Of a stretch of 64,000 bases of DNA, positions 34,201 to 44,893 are shown piece after piece. How positions within the stretch are numbered: position 1 is the stretch's first letter; the number at the start of each line of letters is the position of its first letter. Below the pieces are notes generated by a model. It had not been told where the DNA came from and ran no database searches. It saw only the letters and a list, made by a program, of their open reading frames with translations. A program made the position numbers and the translations under genes. The stretch spans positions 41,075,494 to 41,139,493 of the forward strand of contig OY776133.1 of the NCBI GenBank assembly GCA_963675135.1. Reading direction: 5' to 3'. Source of the stretch: Galeopsis tetrahit (taxonomy: Eukaryota > Streptophyta > Magnoliopsida > Lamiales > Lamiaceae).

Positions 34201-35622
34201 TATCTAGAGGAGGTAAAGAAATTAAAAAATAAATTCCATACTTTTGAAGTGGTACAGGTACCAAGAGAAGAGAATGTGAAGGCAGACAGACTGTCTAAAC
34301 TAGCTAGTTCCACTAAATTCGAGGGAGACGGAAAGGTGACCCTGCTGGTGGCGGATCAAATAGCTACGAAAACCCTGATTGGAGAGATAACAGCAGGGGA
34401 TGATTGGAGGAAAGAAATATGGGAAGAATTGAACAGGGGTCCAGTAACCCCAATGTCCAGAGAGGCCAAAGCTTGGAGAAGGAAGTATTGCATCCTAGGA
34501 GGTCAATTGTACAAGAGGTCCTTCACTCAACCTTATCGAAAATGTCTTTCAAGAAGAGAAGCAGAGCTAGTGATCAAGGACATCCATGAAGGTTGCGCAT
34601 CCAGCCATGAAGGTTACCAGACCATGGTGAAAAAGGTATTTAGGGCCGGTTTCTACTGGCCTAACATAATTAGAGACGCTAGAGAATATGTGAAGAAATG
34701 TGAGAAGTGTCAGAAGAATGGGCCTTTGATACGAGTACCCGCAGAGGAAATGGGGGCTATGTACTCGCCTTGTCCCTTCGCCAAATGGGGAATAGATCTG
34801 GTGGGACCCTTCCCCTTGGCACCTGGAGGGAGAAAATTTCTGATCGTAGCTGTGGATTATTTCAGTAAATGGGTAGAGGCTGTGCCCTTGGCCAAAATCG
34901 AAGAAGATAATGTAATTCTTTTTCTTGCTAGACATATTTGTTGCAGGTTTGGAGTACCCAGAATCTTGGTTTCCGACAACGGAACGCAGTTCAATGGAGA
35001 GAAAGTAAGGAGGTGGTGCGAAAGGTGGAACATTACACAGAGGTTTACTTCAGTAGCCCATCCACAAGCTAATGGGCAGGTGGAGGTTACAAACAGAATC
35101 CTAGTGGATGGTATTCGGACACGATTGGAAGAGGTAGGAGGAAAATGGGTAAAAGAGCTAGACAACGTCCTCTGGTCCTACAGGACCAGCCCTAAAACAG
35201 CTACGGGCGAATCTCCCTTCTACTTGATATATGGGGCAGCGGCAGTGATACCTCCTGAGGCCAGACTCAAATCGCACCGGATCACCTATTTTGAAGAAAA
35301 AAGAAATGAAGAGTTGATGAGGGAGGCGCTGGACCAGATAGATGAAGAAAGGGAGATGGTGAGATTAAAAGTAGAAAGGTACAAGAGTCGGATCAAGGCA
35401 GCATATGATCGCAGGGTGATCCCTCGCTCCTTTAAAGTGGGAGATTTAGTCCTTCGCAGAGCAGATGCTTTGAAGAACACGGGGAAGCTGGAACCCAATT
35501 GGGAAGGTCCGTACAGGGTAGTACAGGTACTAAAAGGCGGAGCATACAAGCTCCAAGACATGACCGGGAAAGAGATACTAAGGCCATGGAACGTGTGCCA
35601 CTTGAAGAGATTTTATGTTTGA
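31222..35622 (+). CDS. Tat polyprotein: Gag C-terminus, protease, RT, RNase H, aRNH, integrase
   Basis: The frame is open from the nonsense codon to the stop at 35622. In order: the Cys/His segment CRFHNDYGHDTNQC (about 31513); aspartic protease with DTGSSADI (31976); reverse transcriptase (about 32640-33300) with YVDDMLAK at 33118; RNase H (about 33540-33870); a second, archaeal-type RNase H from WKVYVDGSASALGCGAG (33934) with the acidic YSDSQL (about 34132); integrase zinc finger (about 34585-34715); and integrase core with WGIDLVGPF (34787), SDNGTQF (34972) and GQVEVTNR (35077), the D, D and E residues. No chromodomain follows. All active-site residues I can check are present. There is no separate start codon; translation would need gag-pol readthrough or repair of the stop. 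Confidence 0.92.
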   Translation, partial: EVRKAKRSETRAIVGNGERRKEIPLRRPSPERHRSSMRLENVRREEAAPWNPRRGAKRYTPLRIEPAEVLEVAGDHPDMKFPYSRSRGPQNPKSNKLCRFHNDYGHDTNQCWHLKDEIERMIQAGHLKEFIFRDRQGPRGQKRKDPEGKQENDRRDQRKGNEEPPPPPQKRGTIHMIMGGPADGDSFRQRKQSVRSLKNERKVEHHEVGKMTEGPDIHFGPEDAGEPREIHNDALVITTDIAGYDVARIFVDTGSSADIMFLECFKKMDLNIKLRPVETALYGFSGGAIQPLGSALLQVGLGVTPNRRVQVIEFLIVDVPSSYNVVMGRPSLNIFQAVTSTFHMKMKFPASGGVGEICGDQYQARKCYVESVKIADRAVFRGMERFKGEDPELKRQKVGELIQEQPKAKADEELMSIELYPGKEGFTTRIGTNMNPELQGKMILALQQNADIFAFTATDMTGIPPEIVVHHLNVDPKARPVKQKLRNFGKEKNLIVKEEIDKLLSAGHVKRVQFPEWLSNAVLVSKGAGKWRMCIDFRDLNKACPKDHYPLPRIDQLVDATSGFELLSMMDAYQGYHQIQLNPLDIPKVCFIATCGTFGYVRMSFGLINAGATYQRMVDSVFRGQIGRNMEVYVDDMLAKSIKAEEHIDDLKEIFQVIRENGIKLNPAKCSFGVGSGKFLGYMVTQRGIEVNPAKVKAVHDMQPPRNLKELQTLNGRIAALSRFIEKTAEKSHHFFRTLRKGSKFEWDEQCQKAFEELKLHLEQLPKLTKPTQGDVLLLYLSVGEHSLSTVLMKEEGPTQQPIYYVSKVIQGAETRYSEVEKAALAVVVTARRLRPYFLSYKVMVRTNFPLKQTLGRADLSGRMVRWAVELQEYDIDYEPRRAIKAQALADFIQESTRVEEEQGWKVYVDGSASALGCGAGIVLVDPDGQEVQVAVKFRFSTSNNGAEYEALIRGASMAAELGAQKVTLYSDSQLVVQHVMGEYLAKDERMIAYLEEVKKLKNKFHTFEVVQVPREENVKADRLSKLASSTKFEGDGKVTLLVADQIATKTLIGEITAGDDWRKEIWEELNRGPVTPMSREAKAWRRKYCILGGQLYKRSFTQPYRKCLSRREAELVIKDIHEGCASSHEGYQTMVKKVFRAGFYWPNIIRDAREYVKKCEKCQKNGPLIRVPAEEMGAMYSPCPFAKWGIDLVGPFPLAPGGRKFLIVAVDYFSKWVEAVPLAKIEEDNVILFLARHICCRFGVPRILVSDNGTQFNGEKVRRWCERWNITQRFTSVAHPQANGQVEVTNRILVDGIRTRLEEVGGKWVKELDNVLWSYRTSPKTATGESPFYLIYGAAAVIPPEARLKSHRITYFEEKRNEELMREALDQIDEEREMVRLKVERYKSRIKAAYDRRVIPRSFKVGDLVLRRADALKNTGKLEPNWEGPYRVVQVLKGGAYKLQDMTGKEILRPWNVCHLKRFYV

Positions 35623-36189
35623 GGAAGGTGTTATTCCCCTACTTCCTTTCTCTTTATGAACAATTTTGAATGTTTACTTCTTATTCGAATAATTGCTTCA
35701 CCGGCACTCTTTTTCCCTCTACGTGGGTTTCCCTTTGGGGTTTTACCATGGAGAGGTTTTTAATGAGGCCGGCATAGGTTCCCCTTATTTGCCTATGTTG
35801 ATGAACACTTTTGATCAATGGAGCACCGGTTTTGATAAAATTTCAGCAATTTCCCTAAATGCATGTTACTACTGTGATGAAATGACTCTTGTATGCCGAT
35901 TTTATGATGAAATGTTTCTCGTATGTTAATATCATGTCAAGACAACTGTTAAGGGCATGCATAATGAGTACTGAAATAACGAACATGTTTTGAAAATTAA
36001 AACATAACATGATAGAGATACTGCAAAATAGAGAGATTTACACCAACTCATGAAGATTCGAATAGAAAATACCTAGGAAGAATTCCTAAAGTTTCTATCC
36101 ACGACAGCCTCTAAAGCTAGGGGGAGTAGGGGGTATAGCAGCAGGAGATATAATTAACTTGTCAATAAACCCTATCCCTAGCGACTTTC
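35623..36189 (+). other. Noncoding spacer after pol
   Basis: No domain is recognisable. An open frame at 35693-35929 lacks family features. The stretch leads into the tandem array. Confidence 0.6.
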
Positions 36190-36620
36190 GCAAACTCTTA
36201 CGAGTATAAACAAACTCTTACGAGTATAAACAAACTATTACGAGTATAAACAACTTAAGGGAGAGTATAATCCCTACGAATTCTAACTTTTGGGAGAGTA
36301 TAATCCCTAAACATTCTAAACTTCAGGGAGAGTATAATCCCTAAGAACTCTTACGAGTATAAACAACTCTTACGAGTATAAACTAACTCTTACGAGTATA
36401 AACTAACTCTTACGAGTATAAACTAACTCTTACGAGTATAAACTAACTCTTACGAGTATAAACAACTCTTACGAGTATAAACTAACTCTTACGAGTATAA
36501 ACTAACTCTTACGAGTATAAACAACTCTTACGAGTATAAACTAACTCTTACGAGTATAAACTAACTCTTACGAGTATAAACAACTCTTACGAGTATAAAT
36601 AACTTAAGGGAGAGTATAAT
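36190..36620 (+). repeat. 18-20-bp tandem array in the Tat 3' noncoding region
   Basis: About 18 units of ACTCTTACGAGTATAAAC with or without TA between them, plus several GGGAGAGTATAATCCCT units at its edges (36265-36340 and 36606). ACTC-ttac-GAGT is a small dyad. The same motifs, reverse-complemented, form the satellite at 23820-23916 and 25961-26115. Confidence 0.92.
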
Positions 36621-37046
36621 CCCTACAAATTCTGACCTAGGGGAGAGGATAATCCCTAAAAACTCTAGTGTCAAGAGAAAGACTAGAAACGTTAGCAAAT
36701 CACCAAGTAAGTACAGGGATATAAACCCTATCTCCTCATTAAGGTTCCTCTAGGAGCTTTAGAGCCTTTACGTGTCCAGAAAATGTCGAAAACATGCTAA
36801 CAGATACCACACCTTATAACAGAGATAGAGATATATATGTATATATGCATGCCAAGTAATAAATGTGCAGGTACGATATTAAACGAAAGAGAAGCAGGAA
36901 TATTCAAGACTTAAGGCACCATGCCTAAGCCCTCCACAGAAAAACCCCAGAGTGTGGAGTCTCCGGAAAATACCAAAAGGGCCTTAGAGGCCTTAACAAA
37001 ATAAAAAGTGTTTTAAAAGTACCAAAGTGTTATCAGGGAAATAAAG
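36621..37046 (+). other. Noncoding region between array and antisense gene
   Basis: AT-rich, with a short TATATA run near 36835. No gene is seen. It would be the 3' untranslated or terminator region of the antisense transcript. Confidence 0.5.
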
Positions 37047-39130
37047 TTATGAAGAGAGGGGAACATCATTCTTCCCCTCGGAACCTTCTCCTGCCTCCTC
37101 AGCTCGCCCACTGGAATCGCCACCCTCTGCCTTCTCCATCAGAGCACCTGCTGCCACGGTAGCCACTGGAGTTGGGTTTTCCACATGAATAGGGAAAGAT
37201 ATATCCTTTGCCGGTGCAAGATCATCCAAGTTCAGGGCAGCATCTTTCAGCTCCAAGACTGCCTTCCTCATCCCAGGTAACCACCAAGGGGTATTGATGT
37301 CTTCCTTAGCATCTCCAGGGAAATTGGGGGGAGTATCCAGTTCGTCTAACCGGAGGGCACGAGTATACTGACCATTAAATCCTGGAGCAGAATGTTCAGC
37401 CACGGCGTTGGAAAACCCATGATCGATGAAATGGGGGATATATGCACCCATCGCCCCTAAAAAGCTGCTGCTCTGAAGAAAGGCCTCCAACCACTCCCGA
37501 TGCAAGGTACCTAGAAATTTTTGACCTATGGCAGAGGTAAACAGGGACTCTATGCATAATCTCATACCCGCCCGAGGGAGAGTAACCTCCAGTTGTTCAA
37601 CTCGTTTACCAAACTCTTTCTTCAACGAAGAAATCTCCCCCGAAAGCGTCGTCTGGAGTACTTTACACTTCTGATTAGCGTCCTGTAATTCTGCATCGAG
37701 GATCTCCTTCTTCACCTTCTCCAGCTCCACTTGGCTTTGGAGATCATCCACTAGCTGAAGGGACTGGAGAGCCCGCTCAGACATGTTGGAAAACAGGAGA
37801 CCAAACTACACAATGAACAATCTAAAGAAGTAAGACATGTATACTTTTGACAATATTAAATTATCCAGAAGTATATTTGCATGGAGAGTCTACCTGTGTA
37901 AAGCTATGGGCCGCATGCACAACTCGCTCCTCGGGGGACAGAGCATTAAGAGCCTCCGTGGCGGGGGTCGGAGTGTGACGCTCTATGAAAGCCAGGAGAT
38001 GGTCAACATTAATCTCATCAGGAGCGTCGGAAGCGGCATTAGGCAGCGAGGATTTGGTTTTGGACTTCTTCTTTTTAGCATCAGAGGCAAGAGGCAGAGT
38101 AGAAACTAAGGCTTTCTCAGTAGAGGATCGGGTGCGCTTAGCAACTGACCCGGGGGCAGGTTTCACTGGGGAAGGAGGAACTGGAGCCTTGGAGGAGCTT
38201 TCAGGAGCCGGAGACTTAGTAACCATCGAGAGAGGAGCGGCATCACGGGAAATCTGAGTTAACCAACTCATAGCTGCACAAAGAAATATGAAACGACATT
38301 AAATATACAAGGCAGCTCCAGTTTGGAAGACATTACTCAGAAAAATAAATGATATTACCATCGTCGGGACCTAAGGGGTAATCGGGACGACCAAAACCGA
38401 AATGAGAGAGGGCTCTAGGATTTTTACAAATACCCATCACATCGAAAAAGCCATGGGTAGAGACATGGTCATTTAAATGGTTCATTACATCCAAGTTTAG
38501 AGAAGAACAAACAGAAAGAGGAGGACGGGGTACCCCAGGATTCTCATAAATCCACCCCTCATGAGGAAACTCCCAAGGAAGAGGATTTGTAACAAAGAAG
38601 TAATAGTCTTTCCAGTCCTGGACCCCTTCATGGAGCTTTTCCATGAACTTTCCGGTCCTGGAAGTACGACCACTAGCGTAAAAAAACCCCTCCGCAAACT
38701 TGCACACGTACTGAGTTAGAAAAAGCTGAGCCGAAGGTTCCCCACCATTTCCCTTCATCAGGATATAAAAACCTAACATTGCGCGTATGGCATTGGGAGT
38801 AAATTGGTTCAAGGGTATGCGAAGATAGGTGGAAATTTCACAGAGATAAGGATGTATCGGAAATCGAAGGCCTGCTTTTAGTTGGGCCTCCCAAAAGGCT
38901 AAGGTATTAATATTATGGCCTGGAAAATTAGGGCGCTCTTTCCTATGTGCAGCCCTAACTGAATAATCGGCGGGGAGGATCCCTGAATGGAGAAAAGCGG
39001 CTACGCTCTCAGGAGTGAGAATCGAGGGACCAGAAATTTTGTCCTCCAAAGCTTGGTCAGTTACGGGAAATATAGGAAACGAGTCGGAAGTGGAACTCTC
39101 CATGGATGTGGAGTTTGAGGAGGAGGACAT
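37047..39130 (-). CDS. Tat antisense gene, three exons, intact
   Basis: On the minus strand, exon 1 is 39130-38359 (ATG at 39130), exon 2 is 38273-37894 and exon 3 is 37805-37047. The introns (38358-38274 and 37893-37806) start GT and end AG, and both joins keep the frame, giving about 636 residues. Exon 1 contains the domain catalogued as putative gypsy-type transposon protein, around FPIHPYLCEISTYLRIPLNQ. Exon 2 is Ser/Pro/Lys-rich with a basic KKKKSKTK patch. Exon 3 begins with a coiled-coil-like segment (ELEKVKKEILDAELQ). Antisense ORFs at this place are known for Tat elements, but their function is not. No lesion is visible. Splice sites are predicted from sequence only. Confidence 0.85.
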
Positions 39131-39644
39131 GAGGGTATTGTAAATGAGAAAAGAAAGGAAGGAGTAGATACCTGGAGCAAAGTCGGTTTTAGGAGTGATG
39201 ACGGAATGGCCGCTGGACGTGTGTAGAGAAGTTGATTGCAGAAATATTAGAGAGAAAGAGAAGAGTGGATAGGTTTGAAAGAAGAGAAAAAAGGGTTTTT
39301 AGTGGAATGAACGAGAATTTTGAAATAATGGTGCGGAAGAGAGAGAAGGGGGAAGGTCGAGGAGAATTAAATACTCCCCAATAAAAAGGCGCGTGGCTGA
39401 AAAAAGGTGGCTGGATGTTTCCCCTCGGGCAGACGCTTGGCTCCAAGAATCGAGAGTAAGTTAGCGTGTGGAAGTGGAAAAGGCGTGGAGCTTTCTGAAG
39501 ATAATTATTAGGAAACAAATTAAATCAGCAGCATTTCGAGGAGTATTTTAAGGAATGGAATATTCCTTTAATATTTATCTTATTGATTATTGTTTTCCTA
39601 CTCTCCTAAAAATTATTTCTTTTATGAGAGTAGGGGGGAGTGGT
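39131..39644 (+). promoter_or_regulatory. Antisense promoter region and polypurine tract
   Basis: The DNA upstream of the antisense ATG contains a minus-strand TATA-like run (plus AATTAAATACTCC, about 39365) and long purine stretches. It ends with the polypurine tract GAGAGTAGGGGGGAGTGG (39626-39643) just before the 3' LTR. The promoter assignment is an inference. Confidence 0.55.
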
Positions 39645-39957
39645 TGATGTAGATAAATATGTCGCTCCCGGAGAAGTCGACACGTGGAAACAAGATAAAA
39701 TTATGATAGTCATGATTAGGTCGATTTATGGGAAAACAGGATTAATACACCCCTGGGCCTAAGTAGGGAAATCAGGGTGATTGGGCCTTTGGCCCATATT
39801 CGAAGAGATTACTGGCCCTTGGGCCTGAAAGGATCCGGACCAAGTAGGGGAAGACTAGTCAATCTTTCCTAGCCAAGTCAAATAAGTGGATCAGCCCACG
39901 AAGATAGGGCGGATATGCTGAAGAACCAAGTCTCCAGGGAGAGTGAGACCGGTTCTT

Positions 39958-41776
39958 GAGTTTATTGACATTATAGACCAAGATCCTAGCCCATCTTTTA
40001 ATTCAAGACAAAAATTATTGTTATTACAAATTAAGACAAATCCATATTTGACATTCCTAATATGCCCTCAAATCAATATATTAAAAGAATTAATATTAAA
40101 ATTGAATGAACCTTCCTTGTTTTTTGCCGAATTTTTCTTATTAGATTTATTTCCAATTGAATCATTCATTTCCAATTTTCCATCCAAAAATCTCTCAGTG
40201 TAATCAATATCTCTCATCGTCTCCCTCTTAGTTCCTCCAAAAAAACTGCATTCAATTTCAGCGTTTATCTCCATGAATCGATGATAACCTCTATCATCGT
40301 CATTCATTTTTGTTAAAAATTTGGCGTCGATCTGTTCAAGGTTCGGCCAAATCCGTCACGAACTGCCATTGTTGCACAGACAAGCTATGTAATTCTGTCC
40401 AAGGTTCGGCCAGATCCACTCGAATACGACGTCGTCGATCTGTTCAAGGTATGTAATTTTGTGTTTTAAAATTTGCGAGCTTATCTCGCAAGTGGGGTGT
40501 TTTGAAGTCATCAATCATGGGATTTCTCCAGATTTAATGAAGTTGGTTTTGTTTATTGCCGGTGGAATTTTTGTGATTGCACCGGAGAAGAAGAAAACGG
40601 TGGCAAGGTCGCCGGAGCGGTCGTACGGGTTCGAGGAGATCGTCCACGGTGAGGAGGAGATTAAAGATCAAGGTGAAGATTTGACTGTATATAATTATAT
40701 GTACGCATATTTTAAATATGCATTTAATGTATGCACTATTTTATGCATATATCAAAATATATGCGTTAAATATATTCTTTTCAAATAGTGTTAAATATAA
40801 TCACAATATCTTCTTTTGCCACACAGTCAAATAATATGCATGTTATCAAAATAATGTATTAAAATCCCCCCGCCCAAAATAAAAATGTATTAAAATAATT
40901 TATCTAAATAAATTATAAATTTTATAGTACTGTTATACAATTTTTCTTTCGAGATTATTTAATTTTCATATACTATATATTTATATTTTAATTATATAAA
41001 ATTAAATATTAAACAATTTTAAACTATCAATAATAATCTTGGGCATATTGACATTTCCAAATATAATAAATTAAACATATTTATAAAAGTGGTATGCAAC
41101 ATATTTTTGCATATCAATTAAAATATGCAACATTTTTTTCTATATGCAACATTTTTTTTAATGTCAATGAGAATATGCAACATATTTATGAGAATCGAAT
41201 TTGGAGATTAATAATTTTTTTAAATTTTGAAAAATTATAAATGGGCAGAATTTTAGAAATATTTTTACAGATTTTGTTTTTTAATAGTTGACTTTATAAT
41301 AATAATACTAATTTTGCTGAAATTAATTTTTTAAAATTCGAAATTCATTTTAATTAGTAACAATCAAAAAATAATAACATGCAAGACACGATTTGTGCTC
41401 TAAATACCTTTAAGTATTCTACGCACAAGCTTTTTTCTTCTTCTGCGTTATCTTCTTTCACCTTCAATGGCGAGAGAATTCCAATGTTGGGAGGAATTAA
41501 TGTGGAGTTGATGTATAAGGAAAGTGTTTTTGAATTAATAGGAGTGCGCGATTTTCGAGGAAAATATCTTCCAGATTTTATTGATTCTCTTCTACTAGTT
41601 GACTTTCTACTAATTATAGAGTTTAAATCTAATTATTTCAAAATTTAAATTTGTATCAACACATTAGGGGTATAATTGTACTTCAATTTGTTATTTTGGC
41701 TTGATATGTAATAGTAAATAAATTTTCCTTGATTTACAAAAACTTAGGGTGAAATGGTCTATAGTGTAATTCTCCC
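39958..41776. mobile_element. Pack-MULE in the Tat 3' LTR
   Basis: The 9-bp duplication CCGGTTCTT (39949-39957 and 41777-41785) flanks inverted termini sharing TATAGACCA. Length is 1.82 kb with no transposase. It carries a host-gene fragment (40416-40680) and otherwise AT-rich DNA with ATATGCAACAT words (41090-41190). Because the Tat element is young, this MULE moved more recently still. Confidence 0.88.
40416..40680 (+). pseudogene. Captured 2-oxoglutarate/Fe(II) dioxygenase fragment
   Basis: The frame around 40470-40680 reads like the N-terminal (DIOX_N) part of a plant 2-oxoglutarate-dependent dioxygenase, with GCFEVINHGIS at about 40495 and SPERSYGFEE at about 40610. A preceding segment (40416-40448) may be the upstream strand in another frame. 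The catalytic HxD...H jelly-roll domain is absent. The open frame continues to 40788 through AT-rich DNA that does not resemble the family. This is a captured gene piece without enzymatic function. The subfamily is not assigned. Confidence 0.65.
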
Positions 41777-42215
41777 CCGGTTCTTTAGGGAATTGAGGCC
41801 AGATTTACGGGAAGGAGCCGAGAATATAGGGAGAATAAGTCTCTCCCTCTCCGGATAGGGAGGCCAGGTATTTAAACAGGTTATTTCCATATTCTTACTT
41901 ACGTTTTACATATTATACATACTTTCACAAGAACTACACACTGAATTGAGAAGAAATATTACTGTATTCGCCGGAATTTCCCTAAATATACAGGGGAATT
42001 CCTCTTTGATTTCGCCTACGATCGATTCTGACTTGAGCGTCGGAGCTTCTACGCCGGAGCCCCCCTCCGGCGTACTTTTGCAGGTTATTCTTGGATTCTT
42101 GGGAGATTTACGAGGAGATTGCCAAGGATAAATAGACGATTAAAACTCGTGATTAATAGTGCTCGCAAAGGAACGATCGATATCCGAAGGCGTTCTTTTT
42201 CGACGCATCAATATA

Positions 42216-42447
42216 TATATATATATTATTAATTCAAGATTTTAAACGTAATTTAAGTGAATATACGTAATTTAAGTGAGTATACATAATTAAGAGCGAC
42301 ATATGTATAAATTTATAAACTATTTACCAATTTATCATATTTAATAACTAATGTAATAATTTATATTAATTTATCGATTTTACTTAAAATGAATTTTACT
42401 TATTTTTAATTAATATACTAAAAAATATTTATTTCTCAACATATAGT
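42216..42447. other. AT-rich host DNA after the Tat element
   Basis: TA-rich sequence. No gene is seen. Confidence 0.5.
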
Positions 42448-42720
42448 GTTTAGGGTTTAGGGTCAGGGTTTAGAGTTTAGGGTAAAGGGTTTTGGGTAAA
42501 GGGTTCAGAGTTTAGGGTAAAAGGTTTAGGGTAAAGGGTCCGACTACTCCTTTCAACGTGTACACTTAGACTTCATTAATAAACAAACTTCAAATGTGTA
42601 TTATGAATTTATATTCAATATGGTAACTTATCCCCGAATACTCGTTTCTCAACATATATTGTTTACGATTTAGGGAAAAGGGTTCGGAGTTTAGGGTAAA
42701 GGGTTTGGGGTTTAGGGTTG
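42448..42720 (+). repeat. Degenerate telomere-like TTTAGGG repeats
   Basis: GTTTAGGGTTTAGGG, TTTAGGGTAAAGGG and related words recur at 42448-42540 and again at 42660-42720. The array is impure and short, so this is an interstitial telomere-like tract and not a chromosome end. Confidence 0.75.
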
Positions 42721-43756
42721 TTAAAATGAAATATTTTACGTACACTTAGGGATTAAAAAATTCATAGTTTTACACCAAGATTTTTAAAATGAAATATTTT
42801 ACCTTTAGGAATTAAAATTTTTCTAATTTTACACCAAAATTGTTAAAATGAAATATTTTACACTTAGGAATTAAAAAATTCATAATTTTACACAAGGTTG
42901 TTAAAATGAAATATTTTACACTTAGAAATTAAAAAATTCATAATTTTACACCAAAGTTGTTAAAATGAAATATTTTACACTTAGGGATTGAAAAAATCCT
43001 AATTTTACATCAAGGTTGTTAAATGAAATATTTTACACTTAGGCATTAAAAGATTCATAATTTTACAACTTGTTAAAATGAAATATTTTATACTTAGGGA
43101 TTAAAAAATTCATAATTTTACACCAAGTTTGTTAAAATGAAATATTTTACACCTTGGAATAAAAAATTTCTAATTTTACACCAAGGTTGTGAAAATGAAA
43201 TATTTTACACTTAGGGATTAAAAAAATTCTAATTTTACATCAAGGTTGTTAAAATGAAATATTTTATAATTAGGGATTGAAAAATTCATAATTTTACACA
43301 AAGTTGTTAAAATGAAATATTTTACACTTAGGAATTAAAAAATTCATAATCTTACACCAAGATTGTTAAAATAAAATATTTCACACTTAAAAATTAAAAA
43401 AAATCATAATTTTACACCAAGTTTGTTAAAATGAAATATTTTACACTTAGGGATTAAAAATTACTAATTTTGTGAAAATGAAATATTTTACACTTATGGA
43501 TTAAAAAAATCCTAATTTTACACCAAGTTTGTTAAATTAAATATTTTACACTTGGGAATTAAAAAATTCTTAATTTTACATCAAGGTTGTTAAAATGAAA
43601 TATTCTACACTTAAAAAAATCATAATTTTACACCAAGTTGTTAAAATGAAATATTTTACACTTAGGGATTAAAAAAATCATAATTTTGTTAAAATGAAAT
43701 ATTTTACACGTATGAATTAAAAAATTCCCAATTTTACACGTTAAAATGAAATATTT
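42717..43756. repeat. 58-bp AT-rich satellite, about 18 copies
   Basis: Monomers carry TTGTTAAAATGAAATATTTT followed by ACACTTAGGGATTAAAAAAT and TCATAATTTTACACCAAG. Copies vary by small indels and substitutions. The array starts exactly where the telomere-like tract ends. Confidence 0.93.
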
Positions 43757-44213
43757 GTTAGATTAAGCCATTAAGGTTTATTAAAATTAAATTAGTGTTT
43801 GTTAGATTAAAATTAAAATTAAAATTAAAACAACTCATCTCTATCAAATCAATTTCAATCAATATCTCCCCCCTTTTCTCTCCAACGTTAGTTTTTCTAA
43901 TTCTTGAGTATATATTATTTTTAATTAATTTTTAAATTAAATCTGTAAAGATAACGTTTAAAATTAGATGTAATGATGGTTTGCAAATTGCAATAATTAT
44001 GCGTGTTGAGAGTTAATTACGCGTGTTGATTGTCGAGAAAGAAGGAAAGAGATTAGCATGCGCAGCATTAATTAGTAATTAATTAATTATTTGTTATTAT
44101 CTCTAATTAAGGGTATAACGGTAATTGGGTAATTAATAAATCATTAATTAATTAAAAAAAAACGATTCTGTACGCACAGAATCTGTACAAACATCATTAC
44201 TGAAAAGTTAATG
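43757..44213. other. AT-rich stretch, no gene recognised
   Basis: It contains AAAATTAAAATTAAAATT repeats and, near 44165-44190, GATTCTGTACGCACAGAATC, a palindrome-like transposon-end motif. Confidence 0.4.
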
Positions 44214-44885
44214 TAGAATTATTTGTAGAACAAATCGATTGGTTGTGGGCTCGATCGGCGATGGCTATGAGGGGAGAAAAAGTGATATATTTAATATAAA
44301 ATATAAAAAAACAAAATCAATGAAACAAAACATCAAATTCAATGGCATAAAGTATAAATTACATCACAATTACAATAAAAATGCACTAATGCTTAAAAAT
44401 ATAAATTACATATTTTTAGTCATTAAATTTCAAAATTAGAAAATTCTTCCAAGAGATGTTCAATCAATACATTTTTGAAGTTTGAAATGAGCATTTGCAT
44501 CTCTAATTTTTTTATGTTAACGAAGAAATTTTTTAAATCTTAAAGTTTCTTTACTTGCCATTTTTACAATTAAATTATATGTTTCCAATTTTTAATATTC
44601 CATAATTGTTAATCATAATTCAAATTTGTTTCATTGTTTAATCTAAACAATAAATTAATAAAGAAAATGATTTTTTTTTTAAATAATGGGAAAAGCCTTT
44701 GTGGGTGTGTGTGGAATACAAATTTACCACCAAAAAGTGAATTGGCAAATTGACACCAACATTGATGTAGCATTGGAGAGCATGTCAGGAGGCAGTATGA
44801 TTGGTATATATGGTGGAATAACTTCCAAAAAAAAAATACATTAATTTATAAAATGAACAAAAATACATTAATTTATAAAATGAAC
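44214..44885. other. AT-rich DNA, partly shared with 62310-62365
   Basis: TGTAGAACAAATCGATTGGTTGTGGGC-like sequence near 44224 reappears at 62310. A short duplication, AATACATTAATTTATAAAAT, occurs at 44835-44885. The open frame at 44239-44439 is low-complexity and not convincing. Confidence 0.45.
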
Positions 44886-44892
44886 AAAAAAA
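44886..44892 (-). terminator. RNA polymerase III terminator
   Basis: Seven T on the minus strand immediately after the snoRNA terminal stem is the usual stop signal for a Pol III tRNA-snoRNA transcript. Confidence 0.75.
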
Positions 44893-44893
44893 T

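Larger units (their letters stand above)
29199..42210 (+). mobile_element. Tat-lineage Gypsy element, nearly intact
   Basis: LTRs at 29199-29936 and 39645-42210 (the latter split by a MULE) are flanked by ATATA (29194-29198 and 42211-42215). The order is primer-binding site, gag, protease, RT, RNase H, a second archaeal-type RNase H, integrase, noncoding array, antisense gene, polypurine tract, 3' LTR. The extra RNase H between RNase H and integrase, together with the antisense gene, is diagnostic of the Tat lineage. By eye I noted only about five substitutions between the LTRs over 738 bp, so insertion was recent. The only visible coding lesion is one nonsense codon in gag. Confidence 0.93.
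39645..42210 (+). mobile_element. 3' LTR of the Tat element, split by a MULE
   Basis: LTR sequence runs 39645-39957, is interrupted, and resumes at 41777-42210, ending GACGCATCA. Joined, it matches the 5' LTR almost base for base. ATATA follows at 42211. Confidence 0.92.

Noticed and set aside
42448..42720. Chromosome end (true telomere)
   Set aside because: The repeats are impure and short, and ordinary sequence continues on both sides.
44239..44439. 66-residue open frame upstream of the tRNA locus
   Set aside because: Low-complexity Lys/Asn/Ile-rich translation of AT-rich DNA.
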